A DNA stretch of 50,007 bases from Shewanella sp. 10N.286.48.A6 (GTDB lineage Bacteria; Pseudomonadota; Gammaproteobacteria; Enterobacterales; Shewanellaceae). Shown one piece after another: positions 19,155-27,075 of this stretch. The translations under genes and the position numbers were made by a program. Location of the stretch: the NCBI RefSeq assembly GCF_002873135.1, contig NZ_MCVI01000094.1:1-50007 (forward strand), in the 5' to 3' direction. Within the stretch, counting starts at the first letter, position 1. The number at the start of each line of letters is the position of its first letter. The notes below the pieces were generated by a model, which saw nothing but the letters and a program-made list of their open reading frames with translations, searched no databases and was not told the origin of the DNA.

Positions 19155-20312
19155 TTATGGAATTTCAAATACCTTAGTCATGACTTTATACAGCTCAGTG
19201 CCTTGATGGACTGAAGCTGAAGCAAAATGCAGCACTGGCACGCAATCTATCGGCAAACTCACCGAAGTGACGGCATTATCACTGCCGTACTGATCTAACC
19301 TTAATAAGGTCACTAAAGGCTCGCCAGCAGCTAACGGCTCACCAACCGCTGCGCAGTATTCCACTAAACCCGCTTTAGGGGCATGAAACTTTTTATAATC
19401 CTTTAAGTAACAGCCCCAGCGTTTCATGCTGGCAGGAGCAACATGCTCTTTGATCACTCCCCGATGGCTCAAATAGGCCAAAATACCTAGGGCATCATTT
19501 TTAGCATCTGCCATATCAATACGTTCTTGGCTTGCTAGCTCTAAGGTAAAAGCCGCCACAGGCACATCGAATATGCGCCCTTTTAACGCTGCATATTCAG
19601 TTAATTGCCACCATGGACAAAAAACCGCTTCATCCATGGCGCCGCCAAATTCATTAGGGATAATTAACGATAAGGGGATCGAGAAAAACGCGGCTGCGGC
19701 TGCATCATACTCAGGGCAATAAAGGTGCTTTGCAGATTTAGGCCCGGTATGTAAATCAAGCACTATATCAGCGCCATGGGCCATATGTTGTAATGTCACC
19801 GCTAAGCGATGCCCGGTACTAATACCCCAAAGGTTGGCTAAACGTTGCTGGCAATTATTGACTAAGGTTTGCCTAAAAGCACTAAACAAGTCCTTGTCGG
19901 CAAAGTGTTGATGCTCAGTGAACCAGCTCGCAATATCAAGTGACTGATCATAATACTCTCGGTTCCAATTCACCCCAGTGATAGGATCAAATCGCCCTAA
20001 GGTAAACTCGCCACTTTTTTGATTAATGCCTAAAGGGTTGGCTAATGGCACGCAGTGAATATCGCCTAATACAGTGTAGTCTTGCAGTAAAGTCATCAGC
20101 TGATGTATCACCGCATTACCCTGCACTTCAGCCCCATGAACATTGGCCTGAATATAAACACTGGGCGCGGCGTCATCTGAGCCTTTAAAGCTAAACAGTG
20201 GCGCCGTTAAAGCTTGGCCTGTGGCAAGCTCTCCCACTTCAACCCGAGACATGGTGGCTGAATAATCGTTAGCCTGTTCTGTAATTGAATTCACTGATGT
20301 CATACCTGCCAC
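19155..20312 (-). CDS. Succinylglutamate desuccinylase / aspartoacylase (AstE/AspA) family zinc hydrolase
   Basis: 385 residues of the M14-like AstE/AspA family. NVHGAEVQG supplies zinc ligands His 59 and Glu 62, DLHTGP supplies His 188, and TLELAS (about 257-262) is the likely general-base Glu. Such enzymes remove an acyl group from N-acylated amino acids. A C-terminal domain of about 90 residues resembles a lipoyl-like barrel (GEPLAAGEPLVTLLRL). It starts 8 bases after lysC with no ribosome-binding site of its own, either at GTG 20312 or at ATG 20303, so translation probably depends on lysC. Being under the lysine riboswitch suggests a role in the aspartate/lysine pathway, perhaps deacylating a lysine or diaminopimelate precursor or a peptide. 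That is inference. Confidence 0.85.
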   Translation of the reverse strand: MAGMTSVNSITEQANDYSATMSRVEVGELATGQALTAPLFSFKGSDDAAPSVYIQANVHGAEVQGNAVIHQLMTLLQDYTVLGDIHCVPLANPLGINQKSGEFTLGRFDPITGVNWNREYYDQSLDIASWFTEHQHFADKDLFSAFRQTLVNNCQQRLANLWGISTGHRLAVTLQHMAHGADIVLDLHTGPKSAKHLYCPEYDAAAAAFFSIPLSLIIPNEFGGAMDEAVFCPWWQLTEYAALKGRIFDVPVAAFTLELASQERIDMADAKNDALGILAYLSHRGVIKEHVAPASMKRWGCYLKDYKKFHAPKAGLVEYCAAVGEPLAAGEPLVTLLRLDQYGSDNAVTSVSLPIDCVPVLHFASASVHQGTELYKVMTKVFEIP

Positions 20313-20320
20313 GTTAGCAA

Positions 20321-21670
20321 TTATTCAAATAAGTTTTGGTGCAGAGAGTTAACCACATCTGCGGCTTCAGATTCAGCGACGAGAACACATAAGTTATGTG
20401 GGCTAGCCCCTTGGCAAATCATGCGCACATTATGCTGTTCAAGTACCCCAAAAACTCGGCTGCAAATACCTGCTGTTGACGCTATTTGATTACCAATAAT
20501 CGCCACTAAAGCTAATTTATCTTCCACTCTTACACGGCAATTTTGTGATAGTTCTTGCAGTAATGACTCGCTTAATAACCCCTGCCCGCTGGAGTCAGAA
20601 CCGGTTTTATCAAGCGTTAGTGACACATTAACTTCTGAGGTGGTAATCAAATCAACTGAAATTTTATGCTTAGCAAGCGTGGCAAAGGTGTGCGCTAAAA
20701 AGCCCTGAGCATGGAGCATTTGTAAGCTATGCAGGTTTAATAAAGTTTGATCGCGTCTTAGAGCCACAGCTCGATAAACCGGGGCATCTTCTACTTGATG
20801 ACGGATCCAAGTTCCACCTTGCTCAGGCGCTTTACTTGAACCAACAAAGACCTGAATTTGCTGACGCACGGCCGGTAAAATCGTTGCAGGGTGTAATACT
20901 TTAGCGCCAAAGGTAGCCATTTCAGCCGCTTCATTAAAGCTAATTTCAGCGATAGGTCTCGCATTAGGCGCTAAACGTGGGTCAGTGGTATAAATTCCGG
21001 CCACATCAGTCCAAATCTCTACCGCATCTGCTTTTAAGGCTTCAGCTAATAACGCAGCTGAATAATCACTGCCGCCACGGCCTAAGGTGGTGGTGTTGCC
21101 TGCTTCATCAGCGCCAATAAAACCTTGAGTCACGATCACTTGCTGAGCCAATAACGGCTGTAAATGCTCCGCGCCTAGGAGCGCAATTTGCTCAATTTGC
21201 GGCTCTGCTTTACCAAAATGGCTATCGGTTCTTAATACTTGGCGCACATCAAATGAACTTGATGGCGTGCCTTTTTGGCGAATAACCGCAGAGAACAATA
21301 ATGATGAACATTGCTCACCCATGGATAACAGCTCATCAATGATGGCTTTGCTTCTATCGAGCACTAACTTATCACTAAGCACTGCCATTCTGCTTAATAG
21401 CTTATCAATCGTAGCAGCTACATCTTGTGGACGCGCCAGCTTATCAACAATGTCATATTGAATTTTAGCAATTTGAGTGACTAAACTTAAGCGGCGTTGG
21501 TCGTTCACATTGGCTTGAGTTAACTCAACCAGTAAATTAGTGACACCGCTAGAAGCACTAACAACAACGACGCGGGTATTGGCATTGGCTAAAATAATGT
21601 CCGCACAGCGGTTCATGGCGTCAAAATCAGCAACTGAGGTGCCACCGAACTTAGCAACAACTAAACTCAT
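20321..21670 (-). CDS. lysC: Lysine-sensitive aspartokinase III
   Basis: 449 residues, the same length as E. coli LysC. It phosphorylates aspartate, the first step towards lysine, threonine and methionine. The N-terminal kinase motif KFGGTSVADFDAMNR is nearly identical to E. coli, GRGGSDYSAALLAEAL and EIWTDVAGIYTTDPR mark the catalytic core, and tandem ACT domains from about residue 300 bind lysine. The strong ribosome-binding site GGAGG is 7 bases before the ATG and lies inside the leader ORF, whose TGA overlaps this start as ATGA. It is preceded by a lysine riboswitch, so both the enzyme (allosteric) and its synthesis should be repressed by lysine. Confidence 0.96.
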   Translation of the reverse strand: MSLVVAKFGGTSVADFDAMNRCADIILANANTRVVVVSASSGVTNLLVELTQANVNDQRRLSLVTQIAKIQYDIVDKLARPQDVAATIDKLLSRMAVLSDKLVLDRSKAIIDELLSMGEQCSSLLFSAVIRQKGTPSSSFDVRQVLRTDSHFGKAEPQIEQIALLGAEHLQPLLAQQVIVTQGFIGADEAGNTTTLGRGGSDYSAALLAEALKADAVEIWTDVAGIYTTDPRLAPNARPIAEISFNEAAEMATFGAKVLHPATILPAVRQQIQVFVGSSKAPEQGGTWIRHQVEDAPVYRAVALRRDQTLLNLHSLQMLHAQGFLAHTFATLAKHKISVDLITTSEVNVSLTLDKTGSDSSGQGLLSESLLQELSQNCRVRVEDKLALVAIIGNQIASTAGICSRVFGVLEQHNVRMICQGASPHNLCVLVAESEAADVVNSLHQNLFE

Positions 21671-21825
21671 GCTGATACCTCCACGACATTCGCAGACGAA
21701 CTTTTACTAGACAAAGTTTTAGCAGACAAACTTTGACTAAACATACTTTCAGTAGACATGGACTGAGTAGACATAAACTGAGTACACAGTATTGGAACAA
21801 CTTGAAATTTAATACGTAAAAACAT
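21667..21825 (-). CDS. 52-residue leader ORF of repeated pentapeptides, coupled to lysC
   Basis: An ATG at 21825, with GGAG seven bases upstream, opens a 52-codon frame whose TGA overlaps the lysC ATG (ATGA). The first 11 residues are hydrophobic/basic. Residues 12-46 are seven pentapeptides: ILCTQ, FMSTQ, SMSTE, SMFSQ, SLSAK, TLSSK, SSSAN. The consensus is Ser-(Met/Leu)-Ser-(Thr/Ser/Ala)-(Gln/Glu/Lys), encoded by a 15-base repeat at 21688-21792. The riboswitch expression platform ends at this ORF's ribosome-binding site, so lysine appears to gate this ORF first and lysC by coupling. I recognise no homologue. It may act only through being translated, or it may encode a functional peptide. Confidence 0.6.
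   Translation of the reverse strand: MFLRIKFQVVPILCTQFMSTQSMSTESMFSQSLSAKTLSSKSSSANVVEVSA
21688..21792 (-). repeat. Seven degenerate 15-base tandem repeats in the lysC leader
   Basis: On the minus strand units such as TTTATGTCTACTCAG, TCCATGTCTACTGAA and AGTATGTTTAGTCAA follow without gaps. The period of 15 keeps the reading frame of the leader ORF. Divergence rises towards lysC. Confidence 0.75.
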
Positions 21826-21832
21826 GATTACA

Positions 21833-21908
21833 CTCCGAACTTACTTCGTTCGAAGAGCCTGGTGCAGTGATAACGCACCCTTAAAGAAGGGAAACAGCAA
21901 TCTTTCAC
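21833..21908 (-). promoter_or_regulatory. Expression platform of the lysine riboswitch
   Basis: On the minus strand CTCTTCGAAC (21848-21857) can pair with GTTCGGAG (21833-21840), allowing a bulge and a G:U. This hides the GGAG of the leader ORF. The competing pairing joins CACCAGGCTC (21855-21864) to GAGCTTCTGGTG (21906-21917), which contains the 3' strand of aptamer helix P1. A third stem, GGTGC with GCACC (21861-21879), fits the repressed state. No U-tract follows, so control looks translational. Confidence 0.6.
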
Positions 21909-22075
21909 CAGAAGCTCTCCACCAAAAAATAGGTGACAATCGCTAGGATTCAACCTAAACGACCGATACCGAATGCCAACCAAACATACCAGTACCTCGG
22001 CGCTAATCTCCCTCATAAGCTGTCATAGGAATTGGTTTTCCTCGAACTTACTACCTAGCTAACGCTCCTCTTCTG
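21909..22075 (-). promoter_or_regulatory. Lysine riboswitch aptamer
   Basis: Helix P1 is CAGAAG (22070-22075) with CTTCTG (21909-21914). Between them, on the minus strand, are sequences that closely match the E. coli lysC leader: AGAAGAGGAGCGTTAGC, AGGTAGTAAG, TTAGCGCCGAGGT, TTGAATCCTAGCGATTGTC and GGTGGAGAGCTTCTGG. Position directly upstream of lysC fits. Bound lysine is expected to stabilise P1 and switch expression off. Confidence 0.93.
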
Positions 22076-22098
22076 TTTCTTCCCACAGGAAGAGCATG

Positions 22099-22128
22099 AA
22101 AATACCAATAAATAACAACTCAAGTCAA
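22099..22128 (-). promoter_or_regulatory. Candidate promoter of the lysC operon
   Basis: On the minus strand TTGACT (22123-22128) and TATTTT (22099-22104) are 18 bases apart. Transcription would begin near 22092, about 17 bases before helix P1 of the riboswitch. Confidence 0.5.
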
Positions 22129-22267
22129 TTGGGATATGCCATAAAATCGTCAAATAACACAATACGTAAATAGAGACACTGAGCTCAAAATAGTATCATG
22201 TAAGCTGTTATTTATAATTTGAAACAAAAAAGTGATATAAAACAATAGTGATTAAAAAATAAAAAGT

Positions 22268-22296
22268 AATAACCTCAATGTAAATTCGAGGTTATT
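22268..22296 (-). terminator. Second hairpin between DUF3293 and the lysC promoter
   Basis: AATAACCTC (22268-22276) and GAGGTTATT (22288-22296) pair perfectly. On the minus strand the hairpin is followed by a T-rich stretch (ACTTTTTATTTTTT). It may back up the terminator at 22404 and shield lysC from read-through. Apart from these two hairpins I see nothing in 22129-22497. Confidence 0.5.
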
Positions 22297-22403
22297 GAGT
22301 TAAAACCTTCAACTAAACTGCACAATTAAGCTTCAATATTAACAATCAAGTTTCAACAGTATATAAATAGCCATTGCCCTAATAAAAATATAAAAATAAC
22401 AAT

Positions 22404-22428
22404 AAAAAAAGGCACTTAACTAAGTACC
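22404..22428 (-). terminator. Rho-independent terminator of the DUF3293 gene
   Basis: On the minus strand GGTACTT, loop AGTT, AAGTGCC, then seven U residues. It lies about 70 bases after the stop codon. Confidence 0.75.
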
Positions 22429-22497
22429 TATAGAAGGAGTTACTGATATTAAACATCCTCGATAACTGATACAAATGTCACTTAATCGCCGATCATG

Positions 22498-22938
22498 TTA
22501 TTCATCGTGCAAATCAGGTAATTCATTAACTAAAACCGTTCGTGGGCCAAACTCGCCAATTAACACTTCCTTGTCAGGTGCTTCACCACAGGCAAGTAAT
22601 GACAACACCCCATTATCAACATAGTAAATAGCGAGCTGTTTAAACTCTCGGCCTAACGCTAACGCTTGGTCTTTTTCTATAAAGACTGCCCAACTTTTTT
22701 CCATATGAGATAAGTCTGGCGCCGCGCCAATTAAGCAACGATAGGGGCTATTAAATTGCTGAATTTTCCGTTGAAGTCGCCTATCTAACAAACGGTTTTG
22801 ACACGGATTCAATTGGCTGCCTAAGGGATTATGGGCGGTGACAATGGCGAAGGGGACAGCGTAAGAAAGGCGCTGAGTAAGTAGAAATTGGGTCCCTTGA
22901 TACTTAAACCAAAGGTTATCTATTGAATTATTCATCAT
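22498..22938 (-). CDS. DUF3293 family protein
   Basis: 146 residues, soluble, no signal peptide. FAIVTAHNPLGSQLNPCQN followed by a Leu/Arg-rich helix and a C-terminal LIGEFGPRTVLV-type strand match my memory of DUF3293, a small family of unknown function common in gammaproteobacteria. It starts at a double ATG (22938 or 22935) with only a weak GAG upstream. It diverges from arcA across 700 bases and is separated from lysC by two terminators, so it is probably a single-gene unit. Confidence 0.75.
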   Translation of the reverse strand: MMNNSIDNLWFKYQGTQFLLTQRLSYAVPFAIVTAHNPLGSQLNPCQNRLLDRRLQRKIQQFNSPYRCLIGAAPDLSHMEKSWAVFIEKDQALALGREFKQLAIYYVDNGVLSLLACGEAPDKEVLIGEFGPRTVLVNELPDLHDE

Positions 22939-23638
22939 TTATTTTTCTCAATTAAGACCAATTCAGTGTAGCAAACCAAGACTTGGACCAACACCCTGTG
23001 TGATGTAAGTCACAAGAACAATAATTATATTTGACTTAAAAATCATAAGCTTACACCAAAAAGCATTTTTGTAACAAATCTTCCCCGTAAATTTGTTAAC
23101 ATTTCATTTGTTAACAAATGCCTAAAACGAGTACAATATCTCACACTAGCTAGATTTTGCTACATAACGCTAAGTTGTGACACAAGCGACTACATTTACT
23201 GAAATTAAATCTTGGTAAAGTGTTCAAGCTTTTAAAATGTGTTCTACATTTTAAAAGACTGAATATAAATGTAGGACAAAATTAGGTTGCGAAGGAACTT
23301 TAATCAGCAATTTAATCTCTTAGTTTATATGAATCATCGGTTTTACAGATATTTTGACAGGTTGTGAGCTTACTCAAGCTCAGCATACGATCTGAATATT
23401 GATTTTTTATGATCAAAATTTACGTCACGTATAACTCTTTTATAGAAGTGCGATAAATATTAGTGCCTTAAACTGGTTTATATAATGTAGTTAGTCATGA
23501 AGCGTGTTTTGTTCAGGGCAGACATAGATAAACACCTATCGTGAATTTATAAATTATCGGCGTTTTCTTAGCTATATAACGCCACAGCCCTAGTGCAACA
23601 TGACTAGAATCGAATTGTTTTTAATTTAGGTAAATGAC
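22939..23638. other. 700-base arcA upstream region with repeats and hairpins
   Basis: Contains a promoter-like pair with overlapping TTTGTTAACA repeats (23069-23137) and three hairpins. The first is CTTTTAAAATGT/ACATTTTAAAAG (23229-23257), 12 perfect pairs and a five-base loop. The second is TGAGCTT/AAGCTCA (23365-23382). The third is GGCGTT/AACGCC (23559-23583). None is followed by a T-tract. No ORF with a ribosome-binding site is apparent. Confidence 0.55.
23069..23137 (+). promoter_or_regulatory. Candidate arcA promoter with palindromic TTTGTTAACAAA repeats
   Basis: TTTGTAACAAA (23069-23079), TTTGTTAACA (23092-23101) and the perfect palindrome TTTGTTAACAAA (23107-23118) are clustered. The last overlaps a possible -35 box TTGTTA (23108-23113), followed 18 bases later by TACAAT (23132-23137). 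GTTAA cores recall ArcA boxes, but their 15-base spacing differs from the usual 11. This start site would leave a leader of about 495 bases. Confidence 0.35.
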
Positions 23639-24355
23639 ATGCAAAACCCACACATTCTTATTGTTGAAGATGAAGCTGTAACCCGTAATACTCTACGTAG
23701 TATTTTTGAAGCCGAAGGGTATGTAGTAACTGAAGCAAACGATGGCGCAGAAATGCATAAAGCCATGCAGGATAATAAGATTAATCTTGTTGTTATGGAT
23801 ATCAACCTTCCTGGTAAAAACGGTTTATTATTAGCCCGTGAACTTCGTGAAATTAATAACATTGGCCTTATTTTCCTTACTGGCCGTGATAACGAAGTTG
23901 ATAAGATCCTTGGTTTAGAAATTGGCGCTGATGACTACATCACTAAGCCATTTAACCCACGTGAATTAACTATCCGTGCTCGTAACCTATTAACTCGTGT
24001 AAACAGCGCTGGCGCTGAAACCGAAGAAAAAGGTTCAGTTGAGTTTTACCGTTTCAACGGTTGGAGCTTAGAAATCAACAGCCGTTCTTTAGTTAGCCCA
24101 CAAGGTGAGTCTTACAAATTACCTCGCAGTGAATTCCGTGCGATGCTTCACTTTGTAGAAAACCCAGGCAAAATCTTAACTCGTGCAGACTTGTTAATGA
24201 AAATGACTGGCCGTGAGCTTAAGCCACATGACCGTACTGTTGACGTGACTATCCGTCGTATCCGTAAGCACTTCGAAAGTTTACCAGACACGCCAGAAAT
24301 CATCGCAACTATCCACGGTGAAGGTTACCGTTTTTGTGGTAACTTAGAAGATTAA
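23639..24355 (+). CDS. arcA: Two-component response regulator ArcA (aerobic/anaerobic control)
   Basis: 238 residues, close to identical to E. coli ArcA throughout. The receiver domain has the acidic pair in VEDE, phospho-acceptor Asp 54 (VVMDINLPG) and Lys in TKPFNP. The OmpR-type winged helix carries [18 protein letters not shown]. Phosphorylated ArcA represses or activates respiratory and central-metabolism genes when oxygen is low. The partner kinase is not in the window; Shewanella is known to use ArcS with HptA instead of ArcB. The gene is monocistronic: a long upstream region precedes it and a strong terminator follows. Confidence 0.97.
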   Translation: MQNPHILIVEDEAVTRNTLRSIFEAEGYVVTEANDGAEMHKAMQDNKINLVVMDINLPGKNGLLLARELREINNIGLIFLTGRDNEVDKILGLEIGADDYITKPFNPRELTIRARNLLTRVNSAGAETEEKGSVEFYRFNGWSLEINSRSLVSPQGESYKLPRSEFRAMLHFVENPGKILTRADLLMKMTGRELKPHDRTVDVTIRRIRKHFESLPDTPEIIATIHGEGYRFCGNLED

Positions 24356-24412
24356 TTTCGTCTGCAATTAATGTGCTTATTTGATTAAGCTCATTGGGTA
24401 GCAAATGAAAAT

Positions 24413-24441
24413 AAAAGCCAAGTCAGTGACTTGGCTTTTTT
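24413..24441 (+). terminator. Rho-independent terminator of arcA
   Basis: AAAAGCCAAGTC (24413-24424) and GACTTGGCTTTT (24428-24439) pair perfectly around AGT, then T residues. The A run on the other side could let it also stop transcription from the convergent peptidase gene. Confidence 0.9.
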
Positions 24442-24549
24442 ATGGGCTATTAAAAATGAACTATCACTCATGGACGATAACAAGTGATCTATAACTAATG
24501 GGCTATTATTGCCAACCCATTACCTATTACCCATTTGCTATAAACAGCG

Positions 24550-26826
24550 CTACTTAAGCTCGCGTTCTAAAAAGGCAGCTAAGGATTTATACAAATGATT
24601 CCTCACCTTTTCACCGCGCATAGAATGCTTTGAGCCAGGGTAGTCTATCATTTGAAATAACTTGCCTTCATCTTGCAGCGCTTTATATACGCGGGTGCTA
24701 TTTTCAAACAACACATTATCGTCAGCCATACCGTGATACATCAGCAAACCAGACTGATAATTTTCCACATAAGGGGTAATGCTGCTGGCATCGTAACCTT
24801 GTTTATTCTTAGCAGGGTGACCCATATAGCGCTCGGTATAATGGGTGTCATACAAACGCCAATCGGTCACGGGCGCACCTGAAATTGCCGCTTTGAAATA
24901 ATCAGGGGCTTTAAACTGGCTCATTAACGCCATATAGCCGCCATAACTATGACCATAAATAGCGATATTATCGCCATCAATAAATGGCAGACTTCTTAAG
25001 TAATCTACGCCCACTTTTTGATCGTTAACTTCTGCATCACCCATATTCTGGTAAATAACGTATTCAAACTTAGTACCACGATGGGCTGAGCCGCGGTTGT
25101 CTAATTGAAATACAGCAAAGCCTTGTTGTAATAGATATTGGGTAAAGTAATCCGCTTCACTCCAGCTATTAACCACTAATTGCGCATGTGGCCCACCGTA
25201 TACTCGAACAACTACTGGGTATTTTTTGCTGGCATCAAAATCAGTGGGTTTAAATAATCGGTACTGCAGATTTTGGCCATCTTCAGCCTTTAATTGGCCA
25301 AAATCTGGTATTTGCCATAAACCCGCAACGTCATACAAAGGATGGGTTTGGTTAATTTCATTTTGTTCTACCCACATTAAATGCTCGCCAGTGTCATTGT
25401 GCAAACTCACCTGTGGCGGCTGAATTAAACTATTGAAGTAATCTAAATAAATTGGTTTTTTATCAGCAAAGACTGCTGAGTGCATCCCGGCTTTAGTTGA
25501 TAGTTTTTCAATCTTGTCACTGGTTAATGACACTCTATATAAATGGCGTTCAACAACTGTGTCTTTTCGGCCTGAAAAATACACCCAGCCCGCCTGCTCA
25601 TCCACAAACTCAAGATCATCAACCGCCCACAGCCCTGTGGTTAATTGCTTTATTTGTTTACCCGACAGGTCAAATAAATAAAGGTGCTTAAAACCATCAC
25701 GCTCTGAGGCCCAAATAAACGCTTGTTGTTGTTTTAAGAAATGTAAGTCATCGTTAAGGTTTACCCATGCTTGGCTGCGCTCTTTGACAACCGTGTTAGC
25801 TTTAACGTCTGAACCAGGTTTTGAACCAAGGTTAATGATGCGTAAGTCCAATGCCTGCTGATCGCGGCTTTGCCATTGAAATGATAACTGCTTGCTATCT
25901 GGCAGCCATTTTACTCGCGGTAAATACATATCCTTCTCTTTACCTAAATCAATCCACTGCACTGCTTTACTCGCCAGCTCAATCACGCCAAGTTCAATCT
26001 CAACATTGGCTTTACCCGCATAAGGATAACGCTGCTCAGTCAGTTTTATACCGTCAGCATAAATCTCATTACGGGTGACTAATTCAACACCTGACTCATC
26101 AATACGAGTAAAGGCGATAGCTGATTCATCTGGCGACCACCAGTAACCTGTCATTCGGCCCATTTCTTCTTGGGCGACAAACTCTGCCATGCCGTTTTTA
26201 ATCGGCCCTTTACCATCAAACGTCAGCTGAGTTAGCTTTTCTGTTGCCAGCTCCAGTACAAAAATATTTTGCTCGCGCACAAATGACACATAACGGCCTT
26301 TAGGGGACAAACGCGCATCAGTGACAAAGCCTTCACCGGTATTTAATGCCTGCGCCTTTTGATCCGCCAAGGTATAAAAATACAGCTTGCCTGCAGCTGG
26401 AATTAATAACGCTTGGCCATCATCAGCCCAAAAGTACTCCATGATCCCTTGACCATAAATACGTTGACGTTCGCGGCGGGCTTTTTCTTCATCAGATAAT
26501 TCGCCCCCAGCCAGCTTATCGGCATTAAGCAACATACTGCGCTTTGCAGTGCTGATATCCATTTGCCATAAGTCATAAAAATGCTGGTTATCTTCACGGC
26601 TAGCAAGATACGTCACTCGGCTACCATCGGGAGACAGTTTTAATCCCCGAGGGCTAGCGCCGGCCAAGGCTGGTGATGCATGAATTCTTTCTATGGTCAG
26701 TGGAGTGGTATTGCCGGATATTTTCATGGTAGAGGCCATTGCATGATCTGAAATAAGAGCGCCAGTAAGCACTAGCGGAATTGCCGACAACATCAACGCT
26801 GCGGTCGATTTCCATTTTTTAGTCAT
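24550..26826 (-). CDS. Exported dipeptidyl-peptidase IV-like serine peptidase (S9)
   Basis: 758 residues with a signal peptide (AALMLSAIPLVLTGALI, cut near AMA). An N-terminal eight-bladed propeller (DPPIV N domain) is followed by the alpha/beta-hydrolase domain from about residue 500. The triad is Ser about 627 in GHSYGGYM, Asp in MADDNVLF (about 702) and His about 734 in GSKHSM. The propeller carries the double-Glu-type motif EFVAQEEMGR that binds the substrate N-terminus. It likely releases X-Pro or X-Ala dipeptides from peptides in the periplasm. The ATG at 26826, with AAGGA six bases upstream, is preferred to an ATG 21 bases earlier. It diverges from fbp across 249 bases. Confidence 0.92.
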   Translation of the reverse strand: MTKKWKSTAALMLSAIPLVLTGALISDHAMASTMKISGNTTPLTIERIHASPALAGASPRGLKLSPDGSRVTYLASREDNQHFYDLWQMDISTAKRSMLLNADKLAGGELSDEEKARRERQRIYGQGIMEYFWADDGQALLIPAAGKLYFYTLADQKAQALNTGEGFVTDARLSPKGRYVSFVREQNIFVLELATEKLTQLTFDGKGPIKNGMAEFVAQEEMGRMTGYWWSPDESAIAFTRIDESGVELVTRNEIYADGIKLTEQRYPYAGKANVEIELGVIELASKAVQWIDLGKEKDMYLPRVKWLPDSKQLSFQWQSRDQQALDLRIINLGSKPGSDVKANTVVKERSQAWVNLNDDLHFLKQQQAFIWASERDGFKHLYLFDLSGKQIKQLTTGLWAVDDLEFVDEQAGWVYFSGRKDTVVERHLYRVSLTSDKIEKLSTKAGMHSAVFADKKPIYLDYFNSLIQPPQVSLHNDTGEHLMWVEQNEINQTHPLYDVAGLWQIPDFGQLKAEDGQNLQYRLFKPTDFDASKKYPVVVRVYGGPHAQLVVNSWSEADYFTQYLLQQGFAVFQLDNRGSAHRGTKFEYVIYQNMGDAEVNDQKVGVDYLRSLPFIDGDNIAIYGHSYGGYMALMSQFKAPDYFKAAISGAPVTDWRLYDTHYTERYMGHPAKNKQGYDASSITPYVENYQSGLLMYHGMADDNVLFENSTRVYKALQDEGKLFQMIDYPGSKHSMRGEKVRNHLYKSLAAFLERELK

Positions 26827-27075
26827 TATCAATCCTTGGGAAGCCATAAATTTATATTTATCGTTATTATTATTTTCGCTGCCAATATTAATTTAACCAA
26901 AAATCAACTGAAAGCATTATTTACCAGCGAGTTTATAACAAATCTACTGCAAGTCATATATTGCTCATCTTTTTCACGCTGTAATATGGACAAATCTGAG
27001 GTATTATCCTTGATAATAAAATAAAACATTAACCACTGGTTACCGACCTTAACCTCTACTGTCTTAGGAACAAGC

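Noticed and set aside
21828..22016. 62-residue minus-strand frame inside the lysC leader
   Set aside because: It lies wholly within the riboswitch aptamer and expression platform, which explain the sequence; no ribosome-binding site precedes its start.
23399..23416. FNR/EtrA box (TTGAT...ATCAA) upstream of arcA
   Set aside because: The two halves are eight bases apart instead of four; with the correct spacing only one half is present.
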